A stretch of DNA of 64,000 nt from Panulirus ornatus (taxonomy: Eukaryota; Arthropoda; Malacostraca; Decapoda; Palinuridae). Position numbers and translations under genes: made by a program. The DNA is taken from assembly GCF_036320965.1 (NCBI RefSeq), contig NC_092230.1:50269094-50333093 (forward strand), written 5' to 3'. This document shows, one piece after another, positions 21,150-31,589 of the stretch; within the stretch, counting starts at the first letter, position 1; the number at the start of each line of letters is the position of its first letter. Under the pieces are notes generated by a model. That model made no database searches. It worked only from the letters and a program-made list of their open reading frames with translations, and had not been told where the DNA came from.

Positions 21150-23509
21150 AGTATACTTATGTAAGTAGGAGAGATGGCCAGAGAGCGTTATTGGATTACG
21201 TGTTAATTGACAGGCCCGCGAAAGAGAGACTTTTGGATGTTAATGTGCTGAGAGGTGCAACTGGAGGGATGTCTGATCATTATCTTGTGGAGGCTAAGGT
21301 GAAGATTTGTATGGGTTTTCAGAAAAGAAGAGTGAATGTTGGGGTGAAGAGGGTGGTGAGAGTAAGTAAGCTTGGGAAGGAGACTTGTGTGAGGAAGTAC
21401 CAGGAGAGACTGAGTACAGAATGGAAAAAGGTGAGAACAATGCAAGTCAGGGGAGTGGGGGAGGAATGGGTTGTATTTAGGGAATCAGTGATGGATTGCG
21501 CAAAAGATGCTTGTGGCATGAGAAGAGTGGGAGGTGGGTTGATTAGAAAGGGTAGTGAGTGGTGGGATGAAGAAGTAAGAGTATTAGTGAAAGAGAAGAG
21601 AGAGGCATTTGGACGATTTTTGCAGGGAAAAAATGCAGTTGAGTGGGAGACGTATAAAAGAAAGAGACAGGAGGTCAAGAGAAAGGTGCAAGAGGTGAAA
21701 AAAAGGGCAAATGAGAGTTGGGGTGAGAGAGTATCATTAAATTTTAGGGAGAATAAAAAGATGTTCTGGAAGGAGGTAAATAAAGTGCGTAAGACAAGGG
21801 AGCAAATGGGAACTTCAGTGAAGGGCGCAAATGGGGAGGTGATAACAAGTAGTGGTGATGTGAGAAGGAGATGGAGTGAGTGTTTTGAAGGTTTGTTGAA
21901 TGTGATTGATGATAGAGTGGCAGATATAGGGTGTTTTGGTCGAGGTGGTGTGCAAAGTGAGAGGGTTAGGGAAAATGATTTGGTAAACAGAGAAGAGGTA
22001 GTAAAAGCTTTGTGGAAGATGAAAGCCGGCAAGGTAGCAGGTTTGGATGGTATTGCAGTGGAATTTATTAAAAAAGGGGGTGACTGTATTGTTGACTGGT
22101 TGGTAAGGTTATTTAATGTATGTATGACTCACGGTGAGGTGCCTGAGGATTGGCGGAATGCATGCATAGTGCCATTGTACAAAGGCAAAGGGGATAAGAG
22201 TGAGTGCTCAAATTACAGAGGTATAAGTTTGTTGAGTGTTCCTGGTAAATTATATGGGAGGGTATTGATTGAGAGGGTGAAGGCATGTACAGAGCATCAG
22301 ATTGGGGAAGAGCAGTGTGGTTTCAGAAGTGGTAGAGGATGTGTGGATCAGGTGTTTGCTTTGAAGAATGTATGTGGGAAATACTTAGAAAAGCAAATGG
22401 ATTTGTATGTAGCATTTATGGATCTGGAGAAGGCATATGATAGAGTTGATAGAGATGCTCTGTGGAAGGTATTAAGAATATATGGTGTGGGAGGCAAGTT
22501 GTTAGAAGCAGTGAAAAGTTTTTATCGAGGATGTAAGGCATGTGTACGTGTAGGAAGAGAGGAAAGTGATTGGTTCTCAGTGAATGTAGGTTTGCGGCAG
22601 GGATGTGTGATGTCTCCATGGTTGTTTACTTTGTTTATGGATGGGGTTGTTAGGGAGGTGAATGCAAGAGTTTTGGAAAGAGGGGCAAGTATGAAGTCTG
22701 TTGGGGATGAGAGAGCTTGGGAAGTGAGTCAGTTGTTGTTCGCTGATGATACAGCGCTGGTGGTTGATTCATGTGAGAAACTGCAGAAGCTGGTGACTGA
22801 GTTTGGTAAAGTGTGTGAAAGAAGAAAGTTAAGAGTAAATGTGAATAAGAGCAAGGTTATTAGGTACAGTAGGGTTGAGGGTCAAGTCAATTGGGAGGTG
22901 AGTTTGAATGGAGAAAAACTGGACGAAGTGAAGTATTTTAGATATCTGGGAGTGGATCTGGCAGCGGATGGAACCATGGAAGCGGAAGTGGATCATAGGG
23001 TGGGGGAGGGGGCGAAAATTCTGGGAGCCTTGAAGAATGTGTGAAAGTCGAGAACATTATCTCGGAAAGCAAAAATGGGTATGTTTGAAGGAATAGTGGT
23101 TCCAACAATGTTGTATGGTTGCGAGGCGTGGGCTATGGATAGAGTTGTGCGCAGGAGGATGGATGTGCTGGAAATGAGATGTTTGAGGACAGTGTGTGGT
23201 GTGAGGTGGTTTGATCGAGGAAGTAACGTAAGGGTAAGAGAGATGTGTGGAATTAAAAAGAGCGTGGTTGAGAGAGCAGAAGAGGGTGTTTTGAAATGGT
23301 TTGGGCACATGGAGAGAATGAGTGAGGAAAGATTGACCAAGAGGATATATGTGTCGGAGGTGGAGGGAACGAGGAGAAGTGGGAGACCAAATTGGAGGTG
23401 GAAAGATGGATTGAAAAAGATTTTGTGTGATCGGGGCCTGAACATGCAGGAGGGTGAAAGGAGGGCAAGGAATAGAGCGAATTGGATCGATGTGGTATAC
23501 CAGGGTTGA
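21146..23509 (+). pseudogene. LINE protein (EN C-terminus, RT, C-terminal domain) with one nonsense codon
   Basis: Open from 21146 to an internal TGA at 23042-23044 and then, in the same frame, to 23509. The TGA replaces the TGG of the NVWKSRT segment seen in other copies, so one substitution separates this from a continuous frame. Endonuclease end: MSDHYLVEAKVKICMG (about 21268-21315). [16 protein letters not shown] (22041-22082), [19 protein letters not shown] (about 22316-22372), AFMDLEKAYDRVD with the first catalytic Asp (about 22411-22450), NVGLRQGCVMSPWLF (about 22584-22628), LLFADDTALVVDS with the catalytic Asp pair (about 22735-22773). C-terminal part: WFGHMERMSEERLTKRI and GRPNWRWKDG. 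In the family this enzyme copies the element RNA at nicked target DNA. This copy lacks the endonuclease N-terminus and a real start codon. Confidence 0.85.
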
Positions 23510-23648
23510 CCTGCTGTCAGTTGATTGAACAGGGCATGTGAAGCGTCTGGGGTAAACCATGGAAAGCTGTGTAGGTATGTATATTTGCGTGTGTGGACGT
23601 ATGTATATACATGTGTATCGGGGTGGGTTGGGCCATTTCTTTCGTCTC
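21146..23648 (+). mobile_element. Main LINE, 5'-truncated copy, nearly intact
   Basis: A + strand copy starting inside the endonuclease (HKYTYVSRRDGQRALLDYV) and running to the short 3' UTR, which is cut at 23648 inside the terminal block (catttctttcgtct) and joined to an oppositely oriented copy. The coding frame is open except for one stop. Confidence 0.85.
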
Positions 23649-24973
23649 TCAACCCTACTGTACCTAATTACCTTGCTCTTATTCACATTTACTCTTAACT
23701 TTCTTCTTTCACACACTTTACCAAACTCAGTCACCAGCTTCTGCAGTTTCTCACATGAATCAGCCACCAGCACTGTATCATCAGCGAACAACAACTGACT
23801 CACTTCCCAAGCTCTCTCATCCCCAACAGACTTCATACTTGCTCCTCTTTCCAAAACTCTTGCATTCACCTCCCTAACAACCCCATCCATAAACAAATTA
23901 AACAACCATGGTGATATCACACACCCCTGCCGCAAACCCACATCCACTGAGAACCAATCACTTTCCTCTCTTCCTACACGTACACATGCCTTACATCCTC
24001 GATAAAAACTTTTCACTGCTTCTAACAACTTGCCTCCCACACCATATATTCTTAATACCTTCCACAGAGCATCTCTATCAACTCTTATCATATGCCTTCT
24101 ACAGATCCATAAATGCTACATACAAATCCATTTGCTTTTCTAAGTATTTCTCACATACATTCTTCAAAGCAAACACCTGATCCACACATCCTCTACCACT
24201 TCTGAAACCACACTGCTCTTCCCCAATCTGATGCTCTGTACATGCCTTCACCCTCTCAATCAATACTCTCCCATATAATTTACCAGGAACACTCAACAAA
24301 CTTATACCTCTGTAATTTGAGCACTCACTCTTATCCCCTTTGCCTTTGTACAATGGCACTATGCACGCATCCCACCAATCCTCAGGCACCTCACCATGAG
24401 TCATACATACATTAAATAACCTTACCAACCAGTTAACAATACAGTCACCCCCTTTTTTAATAAATTCCACTGCAATACCATCCAAACCTGCTGCCTTGCC
24501 GGCTTTCATCTTCCGCAAAGCTTTTACTACCTCTTCTCTGTTTACCAAATCATTTTCCCTAACCCTCTCACTTTGAACACCACCTCGACCAAAACACCCT
24601 ATATCTGCCACTCTATCATCAAACACATTCGACAAACCTTCAAAATACTCACTCCATCTCCTTCTCACATCACCACTACTTGTTATCACCTCCCCATTTG
24701 CGCCCTTCACTGAAGTTCCCATTTGCTCCCTTGTCGTACGCACTTTATTTACCTCCTTCCAGAACATCTTTTTATTCTCCCTAAAATTTAATGATACTCT
24801 CTCACCCCAACTCTCATTTGCCCTTTTTTTCACCTCTTGCACCTTTCTCTTGACCTCCTGTCTCTTTCTTTTATACATCTCCCACTCAATTGCATTTTTT
24901 CCCTGCAAAAATTGTCCAAATGCCTCTCTCTTCTCTTTCACTAATAATCTTACTTCTTCATCCCACCACTCAC
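23649..24973 (-). mobile_element. Main LINE, central fragment
   Basis: A minus-strand fragment from the codons for KSKVIRYSRVE (23650) to the linker [22 protein letters not shown] (about 24970). The stretch 24941-24099 is open and ends at MDL* (CAG-for-GAG-type change near 24099 gives a stop in place of E of DLEKAYD). The following stretch 24091-23650 encodes the rest of the RT, including FADDTVLVADS. It ends at a TA tract on the right and a reversed copy on the left. Confidence 0.8.
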
Positions 24974-25120
<147 letters not shown>

Positions 25121-25305
25121 ATACTTTGTCGCTGTCTCCCGCGTTTGCGAGGTAGCGCAAGGAAACAGACGAAAGAAATGGCCCAACCCACCCCCATACA
25201 CATGTATATACATACGTCCACACACGCAAATATACACACCTACACAGCTTTCCATGGTTTACCCCAGACGCTTCACATGCCTTGATTCCATCCACTGACA
25301 GCACG

Positions 25306-26157
25306 TCAACGCCGGTATACCACATCGCTCCAATTCACTCTATTCCTTGCCCTCCTTTCACCCTCCTGCATGGTCAGGCCCCGATCACACAAAATCTTTT
25401 TCACTCCATCTTTCCACCTCCAATTTGGTCTCCCTCTTCTCCTCGTTCCCTCCACCTCCGACACATATATCCTCTTGGTCAATCTTTCCTCACTCATTCT
25501 CTCCATGTGCCCAAACCACTTCAAAACACCCTCTTCTGCTCTCTCAACCACGCTCTTTTTATTTCCACACATCTCTCTTACCCTTACGTTACTCACTCGA
25601 TCAAACCACCTCACACCACACATTGTCCTCAAACATCTCATTTCCAGCACATCCATCCTCCTGCGCACTACTCTATCCATAGCCCACGCCTCGCAACCAT
25701 ACAACATTGTTGGAACCACTATTCCTTCAAACATACCTATTTTTGCTTTCTGAGATAATGTTCTCGACTTCCACACATTCTTCAAGGCCCCCAGAATTTT
25801 CGCCCCCTCCCCCACCCTATGATCCACTTCCGCTTCCATGGTTCCATCCGCTGCCAGATCCACTCCCAGATATCTAAAACACTTCACTTCCTCCAGTTTT
25901 TCTCCATTCAAACTCACCTCCCAATTGACTTGACCCTCAACCCTACTGTACCTAATAACCTTGCTCTTATTCACATTTACTCTTAACTTTCTTCTTCCAC
26001 ACACTTTACCAAACTCAGTCACCAGCTTCTGCAGTTTCTCACATGAATCAGCCACCAGCGCTGTATCATCAGCGAACAACAACTGACTCACTTCCCAAGC
26101 TCTCTCATCCCCAACAGACTTCATACTTGCCCCTCTTTCCAAAACTTTTGCATTCAC
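25306..26157 (-). pseudogene. LINE protein, RT palm end and C-terminal domain
   Basis: Open for 283 codons from VNAKVLERGASMKSVGDERAWEV. It contains LLFADDTALVADS (catalytic Asp pair), VNVNKSKVIRYSR, FRYLGVDLAADGTM and the tail motif RRRGRPNWRWKDG. It is out of frame with the segment immediately upstream because a two-base insertion near 26160-26167 (ccttaaaacaacc instead of ccctaacaacc) shifts the reading frame within VVREVNA. Confidence 0.85.
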
Positions 26158-27770
26158 CTCCTTAAAACAACCCCATCCATAAACAAATTAAACAACCATG
26201 GAGACATCACACACCCCTGCCGCAAACCTACATTCACTGAGAACCAATCACTTTCCTCTCTTCCTACACGTACACATGCCTTACATCCTCGATAAAAACT
26301 TTTCACTGCTTCTAACAACTTTCCTCCCACACCATATATTCTTAATACCTTCCACAGAGCATCTCTATCAACTCTATCATATGCCTTCTCCAGATCCATA
26401 AATGCTACATACAAATCCATTTGCTTTTCTAAGTATTTCTCACATACATTCTTCAAAGCAAACACCTGATCCACACATCCTCTACCACTTCTGAAACCAC
26501 ACTGCTCTTCCCCAATCTGATGCTCTGTACATGCCTTCACCCTCTCAGTCAATACCCTCCCATATACTTTACCAGGAATACTCAACAAACTTATACCTCT
26601 GTAATTTGAGCACTCACTCTTATCCCCTTTGCCTTTGTACAATGGCACTATGCACGCATTCCGCCAATCCTCAGGCACCTCACCATGAGTCATACATACA
26701 TTAAATAACCTTACCAACCAGTCAATAATACAGTCACCCCCTTTTTTAATAAATTCCACTGCAATACCATCCAAACCTGCTGCCTTGCCGGCTTTCATCT
26801 TCCGCAAAGCTTTCACTACCTCTTCTCTGTTTACCAAATCATTTTCCCTAACCCTCTCACTTTGCACACCACCTCGACCAAAACATCCTATATCTGCCAC
26901 TCTATCATCAAACACATTCAACAAACCTTCAAAATACTCACTCCATCTCCTTCTCACATCACCACTACTTGTTATCACCTCCCCATTTGCACCCTTCACT
27001 GAAGTTCCCATTTGCTCCCTTGTCTTATGCACTTTATTTACCTCCTTCCAGAACATCTTTTTATTCTCCCTAAAATTTAATGATACTCTCTCACCCCAAC
27101 TCTCATTTGCCCTTTTTTTCACCTCTTGCACCTTTCTCTTGACCTCCTGTCTCTTTCTTTTATACATCTCCCACTCAATTGCATTTTTTCCCTGCAAAAA
27201 TCGTCCAAATGCCTCTCTCTTCTCTTTCACTAATACTCTTACTTCTTCATCCCACCACTCACTACCCTTTCTAATCAACCCACCTCCCACTCTTCTCATG
27301 CCACAAGCATCTTTTGCGCAATCCATCACTGATTTCCTAAATACATCCCATTCCTCCCCCACTCCCCTTACTTCCATTGTTCTCACCTTTTTCCATTCTG
27401 TACTCAGTCTCTCCTGGTACTTCCTCACACAGGTCTCCTTCCCAAGCTCACTTACTCTCACCACCCTCTTCACCCCAACATTCACTCTTCTTTTCTGAAA
27501 ACCCATACAAATCTTCACCTTTGCCTCCACAAGATAATGATCAGACATCCCTCCAGTTGCACCTCTCAGCACATTAACATCCAAAAGTCTCTCTTTCGCA
27601 CGCCTGTCAATTAACACGTAATCCAATAACGCTCTCTGGCCATCTCTCCTACTTACATAAGTATACTTATGTATATCTCGCTTTTTAAACCAGGTATTCC
27701 CAATCATCAGTCCTTTTTCAGCACATAAATCTACAAGCTCTTCACCATTTCCATTTACAACACTGAACAC
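26154..27770 (-). pseudogene. LINE protein, endonuclease C-terminus and RT N-terminal two thirds
   Basis: Open for 538 codons. Residue order: VVNGNGEELVDLCAEKG at the start, GNTWFKKRDIHKYTYVS, MSDHYLVEAKV (the SDH active-site end of the APE endonuclease) near residue 75, a lysine/arginine-rich linker ([18 protein letters not shown]), then RT with [68 protein letters not shown] and NVGLRQGCVMSPWLFNLFMD. The frame is lost just after that through a two-base insertion. Apart from this indel the copy looks young and close to functional. Confidence 0.85.
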
Positions 27771-27784
27771 CCCATGTATACCAA

Positions 27785-28693
27785 TTATTCCCTCAACATC
27801 TTTTTATTCTCCCTAAAATTTAATGATACTCTCTCACCCCAACTCTCATTTGCCCTCTTTTTCACCTCTTGCACCTTTCTCTTGACCTCCTGTCTCTTTC
27901 TTTTATACATCTCCCAATCAATTGCATTTTTTCCCTGCAAAAATTGTCGAAATGCCTCTCTCTTCTCTTTCACTAATAATCTTACTTCTTCATCCCACCA
28001 CTCACTACCCTTTCTAATCTGCCCACCTCCCACTCTTCTCATGCCACAAGCATCTTTTGCGCAATCGATTACTGATTCCCTAAATACATCCTATTCCTCC
28101 CCTACTCCCCTTACTTCCATTGTTCTCACCTTTTTCCATTCTGTACTCAGTCTCTCCTGGTACTTCCTCACACTAGTCTCCTTCCCAAGCTCACTTACTC
28201 TCACCACCCTGTTCACCGCAACGTTCACTCTTCTTTTCTGAAAACCCATACAAATCTTCACCTTAACCTCCACAAGATAATGATCAGACATCCCTCCAGT
28301 TGCACCTCTCAGCACATTAACATCCAAAAGTCTGTCTTTCACGCGCCTGTCAATTAACACGTAATCCAATAACGCTCTCTGGCCATCTCTCCTACTTACA
28401 TAAGTATACTTATGTATATCTCGCTTTTTAAACCAGGTATTCCCAATCACCAGTCCTTTTTCAGCACATAAATCTACCAGCTCTTCACCATTTCCATTTA
28501 CAACACTGAACACCCCATGTATACCAATTATTCCCTCAACTGCCATATTACTCACCTTTGCATTCAAATCACCCATCACTATAACCCGGTCTCGTGCATC
28601 AAAACCACTAACACACTCATTCAGCTGCTCCCAAAACACTTGCCTCTCATGATCTTTCTTCTCATGCCCAGGTGCATATGCACCAATAATCAC
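27785..28693 (-). pseudogene. LINE endonuclease core and linker with one nonsense codon
   Basis: From 28693 the frame reads VIIGAYAPGHEKKDH, VIVMGDLNAKVSNM (GDxN motif), GVFSVVNGNGEEL, DYVLIDRR and MSDHYLVEVKV (SDH motif), then GEE followed by TAG at 28088-28090 where other copies have tryptophan. Downstream the same frame continues with MRRVGGGQIRKGSEWWDEE to about 27795. The upstream link to the N-terminal endonuclease piece is broken by a one-base deletion near 28729 (tattatctag for tattaatctag). Confidence 0.8.
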
Positions 28694-29105
28694 CCATCTC
28701 TCTCCATCAACTTTCAGTTTTACCCATATTATCTAGAATTTACTTTCCTACATTCTATCACATACTCCCACAACTCCTGTTTCAGGAGTACTGTTACTCC
28801 TTCCCTTGCTCTTGTCCTCTCACTAATCCCTGACTTTACTCCCCAGACATTCCCAAACCACTCTTCCCCTTTACCCTTGAGCTTCGTTTCACTCAGAGCC
28901 AAAACATCCAGGTTCCTTTCCTCAAACATACTACCTGTCTCTCCTTTTTTCACATCTTGGTTACATTCACACACATTTAGACACCCCAGTCTGAGCCTTT
29001 GAGGAGGATGAGCACTCCCCGCGTGACTCCTTCTTCTGTTTCCCATTTTAGAAAATTAAAAAATACAAGGAGGGGAGGATTTCTGGCCCCCCGCCCCCGT
29101 CCCCT
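27795..29105 (-). mobile_element. Main LINE, 5' region including full endonuclease and 5' UTR part
   Basis: A minus-strand segment starting at ENKKM of the linker and extending to the 5' UTR (aggaggggaggatttctggccccccg, 29069-29094). It repeats about 735 bases of the preceding copy (27060-27790 against 27795-28535) and then provides the endonuclease N-terminal half that the other young copies lack. It ends at 29105 in another LINE tail and lacks the outermost 5' bases. Confidence 0.85.
28729..29046 (-). pseudogene. LINE endonuclease N-terminus with probable true start codon
   Basis: The ATG at 29046-29044 is the first in frame after a TAA 15 to 13 bases upstream. The protein begins MGNRRRSHAGSAHPP, followed by LRLGCLNV (first APE motif), DVLALSETKLKG (active-site Glu in SETK) and REGVTVLLKQELWEYVIE. 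Adding this to the downstream parts gives a protein of about 1,000 residues. It is separated from the rest of the endonuclease by a one-base deletion. The start choice is an inference: two other copies (3200 and 51480 regions) have a similar position but different context. Confidence 0.7.
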
Positions 29106-29475
29106 CTTTATTTTTTTTTATTTTGCTTTGTCGCTGTCTCCCGCTTTAGCGAGGTAGCGCAAGGAAAAAGACGAAAGAATGGCCCAACCAACCCACATAC
29201 ACATGTATATACATACACGTCCACACACGCAAATATACATACCTATACATCTCAATGTACACATATATATACACACACAGACATATACATATATACACAT
29301 GTACATAATTCATACTGTCTGCCTTTATTTTTGTTTATTTATTTATATTCGTTTATTTATTCTACTTAGTCACTGTCTTCCACGTCAGTGAGGTAGTGTA
29401 AGGAAATAGACGAAAGAATGGCCCAACCCACCCACATACACATGTATATGCATGTATATATATGTGTGTGTATAT
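29106..29475 (-). mobile_element. Two successive LINE 3' tails
   Basis: Two minus-strand 3' UTR ends in a row: 29120-29325 (tcgctgtctcccgctttagcgaggtagcgc, TATG-rich part) and 29365-29475 (cactgtcttccacgtcagtgaggtagtgt). They are separated by TTTA-rich repeats. Both are truncated within the 3' UTR. Confidence 0.75.
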
Positions 29476-31575
29476 GTGGCATGAGAAGGGTGGGAGGTGT
29501 GCAGATTTAGAAAGGGTAGTGAGTGGTGAGACGAAGAAGTAAAGTTTTAATGAAAGAGATAGAGACGTTTGGACAGTACTTACTAGGAAGGAGTGTATAT
29601 GATTGGGAGATGTATAAAAGAAAGTGGCAGGAGGTCAAGGAGAAGGTGCAAGGGTTGAGAAAGAGGGCAAATGAGAGGTGGGATGAGAGATTATAATTAA
29701 ACCTTAGGGAGAATAAAGCATTGTCTTAGAATTAGGTAGATAATGTATGTAAGACAAGAGAACATATAGGAACATCAGTGAAGGGAGCAAGGGGGAAGCG
29801 GTAACAGGTAGTGATGAAGTGGGGAGATGGAGGGAGTATTTTGAAGGTTTGTTGAATGTGTTTGATAATAGAGTGGCAGAAGTAGGGTGTTTTTGTTGGT
29901 ATGGTGTGTGAAGTGAGAGGGGTCAGGGAGAATGTCTTGGTTAAGAGAGAAGAGGTAGTGAAAGCCTTGTGGAAGATGACGTCCAGCAAGGCGGCAGGTT
30001 TTGATGGTATTGCAGTTGAATTTATTAAGAAATGGGATGACTTGTTGTTGATTGGTTGGTAAGGATATTCAGTGTATGTATGGGTCATGGTCATAGTGAA
30101 GTTCTTGAAGAATGGCAGAATGCATGCATAATGCTATTGTACAAAGGCAAAGGGGATAAAGGTGAGTGTTCAGACTACAGAGGCATACGTTTGTTGAGTA
30201 TTCCTGGGATATTGTATGGTAGGGTATTGATTGAGAGGGTGAAGGCATGTACAGAGCATGAGATTGGGGAAGACCAGTGTGGTTTCACATGTGGTAGATG
30301 ATGTGTGGATCAGGTGTTTGCTTTGAAGAATGTTTGAGAAATACTTAGAAAAGCAAATGGATTTGTATGTAGCATTTATGGATCTGGAGATGTATGATAG
30401 GGTTGATAAGAGATGCTTTGTGGAGGATCCTAAGAGTTTATGGTATGGGAGGTAAGCTGCTGGAAGCAGTGATTCAAGTGAGAGGCTGCAGAGGTTGGTG
30501 ACTGAGTAAGGAAAAGTGTGTTAAAGGAGAAAGTTGATATTAAATGTGAATAAGAGCAAGGTTATTAGGTTTGGTAGGGTTGAGGGACAAGTTTGTTTGA
30601 ATAGGGAAAGATTGGAGGAAGTGAAGTGTTTTAGATATCTGAAAGTTGATTTAGCAGTGAATGGAACCATGGAAGTGGAGGTGAGTCACAGGGTGTGGAA
30701 GGGGATGAAGGTTCTGGGACTGATTAAGAATGTGTGGAAAGAGAGAACGTTATCTTGAAGTGCAAAAATGGGTACGTTTGAAGGAATAGTAGATTTAACA
30801 ATATTATATGATTGCAAGGCATGGGCTTTTGATAGGGTTGTACGGAGGAGGGTGGATGAGTTGGAAATGAAATGTTTGAGGGCAATATGTGGTGTGAGGT
30901 GGTTTGATAGAGTAAGTATGAAAGTGTAAGAGAGATGTGTGGTAATAAAAAGAGTGTGGTTAAGAGAGTAGAAGAGGGTGTGTTGAAATGGTTTAGACAT
31001 ATAGAGATGAGTGAGGAAAGGTTGACAAAGAGGATATATGTGTCAGAGGCAGAGGGAAGAAGAAGCAGGAGACCAAATTGGAGGTGGAAGGATGTAGTGA
31101 AAAAGATTTTGAATGATTGGGGCCTTAACATCAAAGAGGGTGAGAGGCATGTAAGGAATAGAGTGAATTGGAACGTTGTGGTATACTGGGGTCAACGTGC
31201 TTTGATGTGGATAGGGAGCTGTGGTTTGGATGCTTTACACATGATAGCTAGAGACTGAGTATGAACGAATGTGGCCTTTTTTTGTCTGTTTTCCTGGCGC
31301 TTCCTCGCTGAAGTGGGAGGTGGTGATGCTGTTTCCTGTGGGGTGTGGTGGTGCTGTGAATGGATGAAGGCACGCGAGTATGAATATATACACGTGTATA
31401 TATGTATAAGTCTGTGTATGTGTACATTTATGCTTATATGTATATGTGCATATGTGGGCATTTATGTATACATACTTGCATATGAGTGGATGGGCCATTC
31501 TTCGTCTGTTTCCTGGCACCACCTCGCTGGCACGGGAAACGGTGATCATGTATAATGAATGATAAATTAATATGT
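29476..31575 (+). mobile_element. Main LINE, old 5'-truncated copy
   Basis: A + strand degenerate copy from GMRRVGGVQI of the linker (29478) to the 3' UTR (31200-31560). Recognisable RT pieces: YKGKGDKGECSDYRGIRLLSIPG (30139-30207), GEDQCGFTCGR (30267-30300), FMDLE near 30378-30392. About 250 bases including the FADD motif are deleted near 30475-30480. The C-terminal NWRWKDVVKKILND block is near 31078-31113. It has many stops. Confidence 0.8.
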
Positions 31576-31589
31576 ATATGTGTGTGTAT

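Noticed and set aside
22100..22620. Long open frames antisense to the LINE coding region (for example 42387-43100 on the + strand, 237 codons, repeated in every unit).
   Set aside because: They are exact shadows of the RT/linker coding strand, rich in S, L, T and P as expected from the reverse complement, and have no recognisable domain.
21066..23044. A 674-codon frame starting upstream of the TA tract at 21020.
   Set aside because: The first about 42 codons are 3' UTR and TA repeat; the LINE coding part starts only at about 21146, so the long frame start is accidental.
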